Shown here piece after piece: positions 1 through 5,356 of a stretch of 5,356 bases of DNA. The first letter of the stretch is position 1. Every line of letters begins with the position of its first letter. The stretch covers positions 1-5,356 of the forward strand of contig BQJS01000256.1 in NCBI GenBank assembly GCA_021604825.1. Reading direction: 5' to 3'. Made by a program: the position numbers and the translations under genes. This DNA is from Phycisphaerae bacterium. Lineage in GTDB: Bacteria; Planctomycetota; Phycisphaerae; UBA1845. The notes beneath the pieces are model-generated. The model was not told the DNA's origin, ran no database searches, and saw nothing but the letters and a program-made list of their open reading frames with translations.

Positions 1-155
1 CGAGCCGCATCCTTCCACGTCTGATCGCCTGTCTTAAGCCAGATCCCCTCCAGCACCACCATCACCAACCCGAGCCCAATGGTGAGCGGCGGAAACAAAT
101 AGTGGAACATGATCGTTCCAGCAAACTGCAAACGGGATAGAGTCAGGACATCCAT
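1..155 (-). CDS. cydA: Cytochrome bd ubiquinol oxidase subunit I, N-terminal fragment (runs off the left edge)
   Basis: Reading the minus strand from the ATG at 155-153 gives 51 codons that stay open to the window edge. The start reads [20 protein letters not shown] and continues with a hydrophobic stretch ([19 protein letters not shown]). This matches the well-conserved N-terminus of CydA; the E. coli protein has LSRLQFALTAMYHFLF at the same place. His18 corresponds to E. coli His19, an axial haem ligand in the bd oxidase core, and the first transmembrane helix follows it. CydA with CydB forms a membrane quinol oxidase that reduces oxygen to water, often at low oxygen. The frame is open upstream to a TAA near 220, with a GTG at 167-165 as an alternative start; I prefer ATG because it begins where the family begins. 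No good Shine-Dalgarno site precedes either. The gene lies 78 bp downstream of the amidohydrolase on the same strand. The rest of cydA, and any cydB, are outside the window. Confidence 0.88.
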   Translation of the reverse strand, partial: MDVLTLSRLQFAGTIMFHYLFPPLTIGLGLVMVVLEGIWLKTGDQTWKDAA

Positions 156-217
156 GAAAGGAACTTGCACGAAACCCGCGCCACGCGGCAGATCACTCTC
201 AACGTCGAACCGCAGGG

Positions 218-246
218 ATTAAAGTAACGTCGCTCAGTTTTTCCAA
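218..246 (-). promoter_or_regulatory. Candidate sigma70-like promoter for cydA
   Basis: On the minus strand TTGGAA (246-241) is followed, after exactly 17 nt, by TTTAAT (223-218). These match the TTGACA/TATAAT consensus at 4 of 6 and 5 of 6 positions. The -35 box overlaps the last codons of the amidohydrolase gene. A transcript starting near 211 would have about 55 nt of leader before the cydA ATG. This would let cydA be expressed apart from the amidohydrolase. The match is by eye only, and chance hits of this quality occur. Confidence 0.3.
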
Positions 247-1913
247 CCCGGTCCGCGAACAAATTGTCCGGGCGTCGCGGCGGTGTGTTTGCCGTCCTTA
301 ACCACATGGCCCCCGTTGACAAAAACGTGCTTCATCCCGGTGGCGTATTGGTGTGGCTTGCTGAATGTGGCATTGTCGCCAAATGTCTCGGGATCAAACA
401 CGACGACGTCGGCATGAAATCCCTCGGCGAGGCGGCCCCGATTCTTGAGGCTCAGATTTTCAGCCGGCAGCGAAGTCAATCGCCGCACAGCATCTTCAAC
501 ACGGACCAACCCTTCGTCACGGGCGTACTTGCCGATGAAACGGGCGAATGAGCCGTACGCCCGCGGGTGCGGGTTGCGTTTGAGGAACACGCCTTCGGTA
601 GCGTATGAGCCTGCATCAGAACAAATGCTGATGTATGGCTGCTGAATCTTGGTGCGGATGTTGTCTTCCGACATTGTGAAGAAGATCGCTCCGACATCGC
701 TGTGGTCTTCGATCACGAGATCCATCGCCGTGTCTTCCGGCGGCGTACCCCGCAGCTTTGAAACTTCGGCGAGCGTCTTGCCGGTGTACTTCTTCAGATC
801 GTCATTGCGGAATCCGACCAACAAGATGTTGTCTGGCGAACCGGCGGACAGGTACCCGTTGTCCCACTCGGTGGTGGGCGTATTCATTTCCTTCTTAACT
901 TTCGCGCGGATCGCTGGGTCTTTGAGACGATTCTCCCAAGCCTCGCGCCCGCCCTCTTGCACCCATGGTGGCATCACTGCATCAAGGCCCGTCGAACTGG
1001 CGCGATAGGTGTACATGTCGGCTGTGATCTTTAGCCCTTGCGCCCGAGCCTCTTCGATTCGCTTCAACAACGCTTCGAGTTTGTGCCAGTTCGCTCGTCC
1101 GGACGCCTTGATGTGATACACCTCAGCCGGAATGTTCGCGCTCTTGGCGATGTGCAGGAATTCGTCAAACGCTTCGAGGAGGCTGTCAGCTTCGTTGCGC
1201 ATGTGCGAGGTATAAATGCCACCGTGCTTCGCAGCCACCTTGGCCAGAGCAATGATCTCATCGGACTTCGCATAGAACGCCGGAGCGTAGATCAACGCCG
1301 TGGACAATCCCACCGCGCCTTCTTTCATCGCCTGATCAACGAGCGCTTTCATCCGCTCCAATTCTTCTGCGGTTGGTTCGCGATCGTCATAACCTATCTC
1401 GTGAATCCTCGCGGTCGTCGCGCCCATGAACGATGCAACATTCACCGAGACGCCGCGTTCTTCCAGATGCGACAGGTACTCGCCCAATGTGGTCCAGTCG
1501 ACGTCGAACTTGATGTCACCTTGTTCGGCAACCATATCTGCTTTCATGGCATCGTTGAGCGGCCCCATCGAGCGCCCTTCGCCCATCACTTCAAGCGTCA
1601 CGCCTTGCAGCACGTCGCTCATCGCCCGGCCATCTTCAAAGAGTGACTCGCCAGCCCAACTGAGCATGTTGATAAATCCAGGCGCGACCACCATGCCCGT
1701 CGCGTCGATGTCAACTTTGCCCTCGCCAGGTACCTCCGCCCCGACAGACACAATCCGCTCCCCGCGAATCGCCACGTCACCGACGTAACCGTCTTCGCCA
1801 GAACCGTCCATGATCGTCGCGTTGCGAATCACGACATCGAAGTCCTTCGACGGCGCGCAGCCGACCACTCCAGCAAACAACAAACCCACCACCGTTAACG
1901 TTGCGCGTTTCAA
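234..1913 (-). CDS. Lipoprotein amidohydrolase, N-acyl-D-amino-acid deacylase (D-aminoacylase-like) family
   Basis: A complete 559-residue protein. The start is TTG at 1913-1911: an in-frame TGA lies 12 codons upstream with no ATG between, an AGGAGGA site sits 7 nt upstream, and the resulting N-terminus is a good lipoprotein signal (MKR, hydrophobic core, lipobox VVGC with Cys19). The mature enzyme would therefore be lipid-anchored outside the cytoplasm. The fold is amidohydrolase: a beta-sandwich start (DVVIRNATIMDGSG, residues 26-39; PGFI, 78-81), a TIM barrel, and a C-terminal beta part (HPRAYGSFAR, 449-458; GRLAEGFHADVVVFDP, 493-508; GPGW, 555-558). These are signatures of the D-aminoacylase/Amidohydro_3 group, which hydrolyses N-acyl-D-amino acids. 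Likely metal or catalytic residues are His237 (YTSHMRNE), His267 (VYHIKASG) and Asp433 (ICSDAGS). The usual HxH after PGFID is absent (INMLSWA instead), and the usual Cys of the GNCG motif appears replaced by MGEG (Glu112). The family is sure; the substrate is not. A dipeptidase or other amidase role remains possible. Confidence 0.9.
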   Translation of the reverse strand: MKRATLTVVGLLFAGVVGCAPSKDFDVVIRNATIMDGSGEDGYVGDVAIRGERIVSVGAEVPGEGKVDIDATGMVVAPGFINMLSWAGESLFEDGRAMSDVLQGVTLEVMGEGRSMGPLNDAMKADMVAEQGDIKFDVDWTTLGEYLSHLEERGVSVNVASFMGATTARIHEIGYDDREPTAEELERMKALVDQAMKEGAVGLSTALIYAPAFYAKSDEIIALAKVAAKHGGIYTSHMRNEADSLLEAFDEFLHIAKSANIPAEVYHIKASGRANWHKLEALLKRIEEARAQGLKITADMYTYRASSTGLDAVMPPWVQEGGREAWENRLKDPAIRAKVKKEMNTPTTEWDNGYLSAGSPDNILLVGFRNDDLKKYTGKTLAEVSKLRGTPPEDTAMDLVIEDHSDVGAIFFTMSEDNIRTKIQQPYISICSDAGSYATEGVFLKRNPHPRAYGSFARFIGKYARDEGLVRVEDAVRRLTSLPAENLSLKNRGRLAEGFHADVVVFDPETFGDNATFSKPHQYATGMKHVFVNGGHVVKDGKHTAATPGQFVRGPGWKN

Positions 1914-1920
1914 GGAACAG

Positions 1921-1927
1921 TCCTCCT
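1921..1927 (-). promoter_or_regulatory. Strong Shine-Dalgarno site for the amidohydrolase TTG start
   Basis: The minus strand reads AGGAGGA here, 7 nt before the TTG start codon. It is the best ribosome-binding site in the window. It settles the start, because no ATG or GTG exists between the upstream in-frame stop and this TTG. Confidence 0.75.
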
Positions 1928-2057
1928 GGAGATCATCTTGAAGAAATCAATGACGCGGCGAACAATTGGAGCCACGCTCGACGTTTCAGCGTAACACATC
2001 CTAGGTAGCGCTCAATCCCAATCCATTTTTAGCGGCGAACGGACAGCCAAAAGGATT

Positions 2058-2165
2058 ATGCAGCCCTTGCAATCATCGCCCTATCCTTGGATCATGCGAC
2101 GCTCGATACCCGTGCCCCGAGTTGGTCACGGTCGCTATAAAACAGTTTGGGTAATCATTGGGTAA
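2058..2165 (+). other. Possible 35-codon upstream reading frame (leader peptide candidate) before lysA
   Basis: An ATG at 2058 opens a frame of 35 codons ending in TAA at 2163-2165, only 7 nt before the preferred lysA ATG at 2173. A weak AAAGGA (2050-2055) lies just upstream of the start. The frame differs from that of lysA. It has one lysine codon (AAA) and two tryptophan codons, so it does not look like a classic lysine attenuator peptide, and I recognise no family. It may be translated and coupled to lysA, or it may be chance. If the TATAAA at 2136 is the real -10 box, the frame would not be transcribed with lysA at all. Confidence 0.15.
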
Positions 2166-2168
2166 TCA
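2147..2168 (+). repeat. Perfect 11-bp tandem duplication at the lysA start
   Basis: TTGGGTAATCA occurs twice in immediate succession (2147-2157 and 2158-2168), with no mismatch and no spacer. The second copy begins with the TTG that is the most upstream possible lysA start, and the first copy supplies the in-frame TAA (2152-2154) that closes the frame upstream of it. The unit is 11 bp, one helical turn, so it could be a pair of protein-binding half-sites in phase, or a recent slippage duplication. It lies 4 nt before the ATG at 2173, where a bound protein or altered mRNA could affect initiation. Confidence 0.8.
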
Positions 2169-2172
2169 ACCG

Positions 2173-3456
2173 ATGGAAGCATTTAAATACACCAACGGTC
2201 GGCTGAGTTGCGACGGGCATGGCGTCGCTGACATCGCCGATCAGTTCGGTACGCCGACATATGTCTATTCCGCGCGGGCGTTTCGCGAACATTACGCGGC
2301 CCTGAGTGATGCTTTTGCCGCTTTGAATCCGCGACTCTGCTATTCGATCAAGAGTTGCCACAACGTCCATATTCTGCGAACGCTTTTGGGATGCGGCTCA
2401 TCGTTTGACGCGGTGAGCATCGGCGAAGTTCGGCGGGCGTTGGAAGCGGGCGCGAACGCTTCCGACATCGTATTTGCAGGCGTCGGAAAAACGCCTGCAG
2501 AAATCGAATCGGCGGTTGAGTTGGGCGTCGGCACGTTCAACGCCGAATCGGCGATGGAACTGGACGTCATCGCATCGGTGGCCAATCGTTCCGGCAAGAA
2601 AGTGCGGGCAGCTCTTCGCATCAATCCGGACGTTGACGCCAAGACACATCCTCACACGACCACCGGCAAGGACGAAAACAAATTCGGCATCGAGATCGGC
2701 AGTTCGCGGTCGCTCTTTCAGAAGCATAAGGACGACCCGTTTCTATCACTCGTCGGAATTCACCTGCACATTGGATCGCCCGTCAACACGGTTGAGCCTT
2801 ACGTCGAGATGGTGACCAAAGCCCTTGAACTCGTCGTCCAACTCAAGTCCGACGGCGTCGAGATTGACTCGATCAATATTGGCGGCGGGTACGGCGCCGA
2901 GTACGGCCACCAGTCGTCTGCAACGCCCAGTGAATACGCCGATGCCATCGTCCCCTTGTTGAAGGACAGCGGCTTGAAGGTTTCGCTCGAACCCGGACGA
3001 TCCATCTCAGCCAATGCCGCGATTCTGATCACACGCGTGGTCTACCTTAAGCAATCGCGGACCAAGCAATTCGTCATCGTTGACGGCTCGATGACCGACC
3101 TCGTCCGCCCCGCACTTTATGACGCATACCATTTCATTTGGCCCGTGGCACCAGCCGACGGATGCGGCCCGACCGATCGCTCGCCGAGTTTTCGCATCGA
3201 GGAGGCCATGCCGGTGGACATCGTGGGACCGGTCTGCGAAAGCAGCGACTACTTGGGTCGCAATCGGTTCATCCCGCCGGTTAAGCAGGGCGATTTGCTG
3301 GCAGTTTTTTCAGCCGGTGCGTACGGCGCCGTGATGAGCAGCCAATACAACTCGCGAAATCGGGCGGCGGAAGTGCTGGTCGAAGAAGACGGCCCACGCC
3401 TTATCCGCCGTCGCGAAACATTCGACGACCTCATGGCCTGCGAACGCGACGTATAG
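2173..3456 (+). CDS. lysA: Diaminopimelate decarboxylase
   Basis: A PLP-dependent, fold-type III decarboxylase that converts meso-2,6-diaminopimelate to L-lysine and CO2, the last step of lysine synthesis, in the cytoplasm. From the ATG at 2173 it has 427 residues, a normal length. Landmarks: VYS then YSIKS with the Schiff-base Lys60; FAGVGKT (about 102-108); RINPDVDAKTHPH and the GKDENKFGI segment (149-173); HLHIGSPV (197-203; HIGSQ in many relatives); phosphate-binding GGGYG (237-241); EPGRS (273-277); RPALYDAYH (312-320); the active-site Cys in VCESSDYLGRNR (Cys355), given by the partner subunit of the dimer; and GAYGAVMSSQYNSR (382-395). The CESxD and RPALYDAYH motifs favour DAP over ornithine or arginine as substrate; carboxynorspermidine decarboxylase is a less likely alternative. 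An in-frame TTG at 2158 would add five residues; I prefer ATG because the family usually starts about there. Neither has a clear Shine-Dalgarno site. The amidase gene follows after 94 bp. Confidence 0.95.
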   Translation: MEAFKYTNGRLSCDGHGVADIADQFGTPTYVYSARAFREHYAALSDAFAALNPRLCYSIKSCHNVHILRTLLGCGSSFDAVSIGEVRRALEAGANASDIVFAGVGKTPAEIESAVELGVGTFNAESAMELDVIASVANRSGKKVRAALRINPDVDAKTHPHTTTGKDENKFGIEIGSSRSLFQKHKDDPFLSLVGIHLHIGSPVNTVEPYVEMVTKALELVVQLKSDGVEIDSINIGGGYGAEYGHQSSATPSEYADAIVPLLKDSGLKVSLEPGRSISANAAILITRVVYLKQSRTKQFVIVDGSMTDLVRPALYDAYHFIWPVAPADGCGPTDRSPSFRIEEAMPVDIVGPVCESSDYLGRNRFIPPVKQGDLLAVFSAGAYGAVMSSQYNSRNRAAEVLVEEDGPRLIRRRETFDDLMACERDV

Positions 3457-3474
3457 ACCCAACGATCGCCCGTT

Positions 3475-3502
3475 TTGATTCTGCGACCCTTGCGGTTATT
3501 CT
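3475..3502 (+). promoter_or_regulatory. Candidate sigma70-like promoter for the amidase gene
   Basis: TTGATT (3475-3480) and TATTCT (3497-3502) are separated by 16 nt and each match four of six consensus positions. The predicted start near 3509 gives a leader of about 40 nt before the GTG. A short dyad, CGACG-CA-CGTCG (3512-3523), lies just downstream, where an operator could sit. The 94-bp gap after lysA makes a separate promoter plausible, but read-through from lysA is equally possible since I see no solid terminator. Confidence 0.3.
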
Positions 3503-3538
3503 TAGCAATTCCGACGCACGTCGTGGCGGCGCTGACTT

Positions 3539-3543
3539 GGGAG
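3539..3543 (+). promoter_or_regulatory. Partial Shine-Dalgarno site for the amidase GTG start
   Basis: GGGAG lies 7 nt before the GTG at 3551. An in-frame TGA at 3533-3535 rules out an upstream start, and the next in-frame ATG would remove the whole export signal, so this site and GTG together fix the start. Confidence 0.55.
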
Positions 3544-3550
3544 ACCGATC

Positions 3551-4723
3551 GTGGAACAAGAATCAAAACCCACTGAACTCACTCCGACCGATTCCAAACG
3601 TGCGTGGATCAACTTCGGTGTGTCCGCGCTGTTGATCGCGTGCATCGTTGGCGCCTGCAGTCATGTTTCCGATCCGATCAGCACGACCGATCAATCCAAG
3701 TCTGAAGATGCGGCTGATGTTATGCTCTCGGTCGATACGCTTCTGCCCGCTCCCGAAGACTTCGCCCAGACGCGAATCGATTCGGAAGCGTTTCCAATCC
3801 CGCCGCACGCCAAATACCTTGCCGGTGTACGCATCTGCCTCGATCCCGGTCATGGCGGCGATGCCCACAAGGAAGGGTACAAACGCGGGCCCACCGGCGT
3901 GCGTGAAGCCGAAATGAATCTGCGTGTCGCAAAGTACTTGCGCGATTTGCTCGAACACGTCGGGGCCGAGGTCAAACTGACCCGAGAGGAAGACGTCGAT
4001 CTAAGCCTTGCCGACCGGGCCAAGGTGGCTGACGACTGGGGCGCGGACATTTTCATTAGTTGCCATCACAACGCCACCAACAACACCGAAGCCAACCGAA
4101 CGACGGTGTGGTATCACGGTACGGTGGACGAGCGTCCCGACAACCTCGACCTCGCTCGCCACTTGTGTGAAGGGCTTTTCGACGAATTGCAACTGCAGCA
4201 GTTGACGGGCATCCCACTCAAGACCGATCAATTGATGTATGAGACGGGCTTCGGCGTACTTCGTGCAGCCAACAAAACGTCGGCTCTTTGCGAGACTTCG
4301 TTCTATACAAACCCCGAGGAAGAGCAACGGTTGCGCGATCCCGAGTACAACCTTCGCGAAGCGTATGGCATGTTCAGAGGGCTTGCGCGATATGCGGCTG
4401 GCGGACTGCCAACCGCTAGCATCAAACCTGAGAGTGAGGATGCTTCAGGTGTTGCAGATTCGCACGCGGTTGTATTTCAATTGGATGATGGCCTCCGACC
4501 GCGGAAGGCGTGGGGAAGCGATCGATCGATGATCCTTCAAGACTCAATCGCCGTCCGAATCAACGGCGAACGCGTGCCCCACGAATTCACACCGGATACG
4601 TACGAGTTGAAAGTCGTCGTGCCGGATCATGTCGAAAGTGGCACGCACAACGTATCGGTGCAGTTTCAGAATATGTTCAAACACGCGAACATGACGCCCA
4701 ATTTGGTCGTGGCGATCGACTAA
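3551..4723 (+). CDS. Anchored N-acetylmuramoyl-L-alanine amidase (zinc Amidase_3 / AmiC-like) with an extra C-terminal domain
   Basis: A 390-residue enzyme that should cleave the amide bond between N-acetylmuramic acid and L-alanine of peptidoglycan, acting in cell separation or wall turnover outside the cytoplasmic membrane. The start is GTG. Residues 1-18 are polar with Lys16 and Arg17, followed by a hydrophobic stretch (19-35) ending in VGAC; Cys36 may be a lipobox cysteine, otherwise this is a membrane anchor. A linker of about 55 residues follows. The catalytic domain spans about 92-285. Its zinc ligands are visible: His101 (LDPGHGG), Glu119 (REAEMNL) and His172 (ISCHHNA). The catalytic Glu248 lies in LCETSFYTN, where relatives have VELGFLSN. 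All key residues are present, so it should be active. Residues about 301-390 form a beta-rich domain (DSIAVRINGERV, YELKVVVPDHV, SGTHNVSVQF) that resembles an IPT/TIG or Ig-like module, perhaps for wall binding; that part is inference. The gene follows lysA on the same strand and converges with the next gene. Confidence 0.9.
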   Translation: MEQESKPTELTPTDSKRAWINFGVSALLIACIVGACSHVSDPISTTDQSKSEDAADVMLSVDTLLPAPEDFAQTRIDSEAFPIPPHAKYLAGVRICLDPGHGGDAHKEGYKRGPTGVREAEMNLRVAKYLRDLLEHVGAEVKLTREEDVDLSLADRAKVADDWGADIFISCHHNATNNTEANRTTVWYHGTVDERPDNLDLARHLCEGLFDELQLQQLTGIPLKTDQLMYETGFGVLRAANKTSALCETSFYTNPEEEQRLRDPEYNLREAYGMFRGLARYAAGGLPTASIKPESEDASGVADSHAVVFQLDDGLRPRKAWGSDRSMILQDSIAVRINGERVPHEFTPDTYELKVVVPDHVESGTHNVSVQFQNMFKHANMTPNLVVAID

Positions 4724-4759
4724 CGCCAGACTCAACCGAGCGCACCGACCACCGCATCC

Positions 4760-5356
4760 CTACTGACCCAAACGCCACTGCATCTGAGCGAAGTCTTCAG
4801 AGTCGACATCGTCGTCTTCGTCAACGTCAAATGCAACGCATGACGGATCAACCGGGCCAGCATCAGGGCCGGTCATGCAATCACCAAACTCCTGAAAGTC
4901 GGTCAAGTCGGCAACGTTGTCGCCATCGTAATCGCCCGGAACGCAGAGTTGTTCGATATAATCGATGTACAGCGTATGCGGGCCAGCATCTCCCACCGAC
5001 GCTATGGCAACGTGCTCAAGCGTTCCAAGCCCCGTCGCACTGCTCAGCACACCGTCTCCAGTCATCGCCGACACTGGATGCAGTTGCGGCTCAAAGGTAA
5101 GCGTCTGCCATTCGCCGGGTGATGCATTGACCAAAACACCTTGCGGCGAGCCCGAAACGGTGCTGCCCGCTCCCACCCATTCAATGGTTCCCAAAGTCCC
5201 ACCGTCCGAACCAATGGGGCCACTTGCCGAAGTCTCACGCAAACCGATACAAACCCGCACTGACCCACTATCCAAACGGACTCGCAGTCTGACCGGTCGA
5301 CTGAAGTCCACCGTCGGATTGGGCAAGGTGGCGACGTTTGACGTGGTCAATCGCAA
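4760..5356 (-). CDS. C-terminal part of a secreted protein with a planctomycete-type dockerin-like tail (5' end beyond the right edge)
   Basis: The minus-strand frame is open from the window edge to a TAG at 4762-4760, giving 198 residues. The first codon at the edge is TTG and most likely internal, so the true start is outside. Residues about 10-136 are rich in beta-forming segments (VRLRVRLDSG, GEWQTLTFEP, HTLYIDYIE) and look like a jelly-roll, carbohydrate-binding-like or lectin-like module; I cannot name the family. Residues 138-198 hold two calcium-loop motifs with Asp at positions 142/144/146/150/153 and 177/179/181/183/185/188, the DxDxDG-type spacing of dockerin type I or EF-hand loops, separated by TGPDAGPVDPSC. 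Cys138, Cys160 and Cys173 could form a disulfide. This tail is common, as I know it, at the C-terminus of secreted Planctomycetota proteins. No LPXTG, PEP-CTERM or membrane anchor follows. The protein ends 36 bp from the amidase stop in a tail-to-tail arrangement. Enzyme or binding function of the missing N-terminus is unknown. Confidence 0.82.
   Translation of the reverse strand: MRLTTSNVATLPNPTVDFSRPVRLRVRLDSGSVRVCIGLRETSASGPIGSDGGTLGTIEWVGAGSTVSGSPQGVLVNASPGEWQTLTFEPQLHPVSAMTGDGVLSSATGLGTLEHVAIASVGDAGPHTLYIDYIEQLCVPGDYDGDNVADLTDFQEFGDCMTGPDAGPVDPSCVAFDVDEDDDVDSEDFAQMQWRLGQ

Larger units (their letters stand above)
1914..2172. other. Divergent intergenic region between the amidohydrolase and lysA
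   Basis: This 259-bp stretch must hold the promoters for both divergent genes. I see no tRNA, no rho-independent terminator and no convincing riboswitch-like fold. For lysA there are two weak plus-strand options: a TATAAA at 2136-2141 without a good -35 partner, and TTGCAA (2067-2072) with GATCAT (2090-2095) at 17 nt. An imperfect inverted repeat pairs CCAAAAGGAT (2047-2056) with ATCCTTGG (2083-2090) apart from a 2-nt bulge. For the amidohydrolase only a poor TTGAGC/TACGCT pair is seen. The region also carries a short reading frame and an 11-bp tandem repeat, listed separately. Regulation cannot be deduced from this alone. Confidence 0.5.

Noticed and set aside
176..188. Perfect small inverted repeat CCGCG-CCA-CGCGG between the amidohydrolase and cydA
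   Set aside because: The stem is only 5 bp and no T-run follows on the minus strand, so it is not a terminator. It may be chance in GC-rich DNA.
1038..1646. A 202-codon open frame on the plus strand, opposite the amidohydrolase, and other frames of 65-120 codons overlapping the same gene
   Set aside because: They are antisense or out-of-frame shadows of a gene with clear family motifs. Their translations are rich in Arg, His, Ser and Pro and show no recognisable domain.
3461..3476. Possible terminator after lysA: AACG, a 6-nt loop, then CGTT followed by further Ts
   Set aside because: The stem is 4 bp with two A-T pairs and the T-run is short; too weak to call a rho-independent terminator.
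4519..4535. Run of overlapping GATC/CGAT units
   Set aside because: It lies inside the amidase coding sequence, encodes ordinary residues (SDRSM), and is short enough to be chance.
4724..4759. Convergent spacer checked for a bidirectional terminator
   Set aside because: No inverted repeat with flanking A or T runs is visible in these 36 bp.
4510..5100. A 196-codon plus-strand frame spanning the end of the amidase gene and the antisense of the dockerin-tailed gene
   Set aside because: It overlaps two well-supported genes in other frames, its translation is low in hydrophobic residues and rich in Arg, Gln and Ser, and it crosses the convergent junction without a start signal.
1..5356. CRISPR arrays, tRNA or rRNA genes, insertion sequences, attachment sites, defence or phage genes
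   Set aside because: Apart from the 11-bp tandem pair no repeated units were seen, and none of the proteins resembles a transposase, integrase, nuclease or phage component.

Overview
The window most likely comes from a planctomycete, probably of the Phycisphaerae type. The best clue is the partial gene at the right edge. It ends in a two-loop, calcium-binding, dockerin-like tail with paired cysteines, a layout I associate with secreted Planctomycetota proteins. The sequence looks moderately GC-rich. Gene starts are mixed (TTG, GTG, ATG) and only some have a clear Shine-Dalgarno site. The taxonomic call is an inference from protein style; no rRNA or other marker is present.

Layout from left to right. 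Bases 1-155, minus strand, hold the first 51 codons of cydA, subunit I of cytochrome bd quinol oxidase, cut by the window edge. Bases 234-1913, minus strand, hold a complete lipoprotein amidohydrolase of the N-acyl-D-amino-acid deacylase (D-aminoacylase-like) family with a non-canonical metal site. Bases 1914-2172 are a divergent intergenic region. It contains a strong Shine-Dalgarno site for the amidohydrolase, a possible 35-codon upstream reading frame and a perfect 11-bp tandem duplication next to the start of the next gene. Bases 2173-3456, plus strand, hold lysA, diaminopimelate decarboxylase. Bases 3457-3550 form a gap with a plausible promoter and a small dyad. Bases 3551-4723, plus strand, hold a membrane- or lipid-anchored zinc N-acetylmuramoyl-L-alanine amidase with an extra C-terminal beta-rich domain. 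After 36 bp of convergent spacer, bases 4760-5356, minus strand, hold the 3' part of the dockerin-tailed secreted protein.

Three of the five genes can be tied to peptidoglycan or D-amino-acid chemistry: lysA consumes meso-diaminopimelate, the amidase cuts the stem peptide from muramic acid, and the amidohydrolase belongs to a family that deacylates N-acyl-D-amino acids. This makes an envelope-peptide theme reasonable, but they sit on two strands and are not one operon, so functional linkage is inference. I see no tRNA, rRNA, CRISPR array, insertion sequence, phage gene or defence gene. Most of the window is ordinary chromosomal housekeeping. The least ordinary items are the altered metal site of the amidohydrolase, the lysA leader with its 11-bp duplication, and the dockerin-tailed protein.
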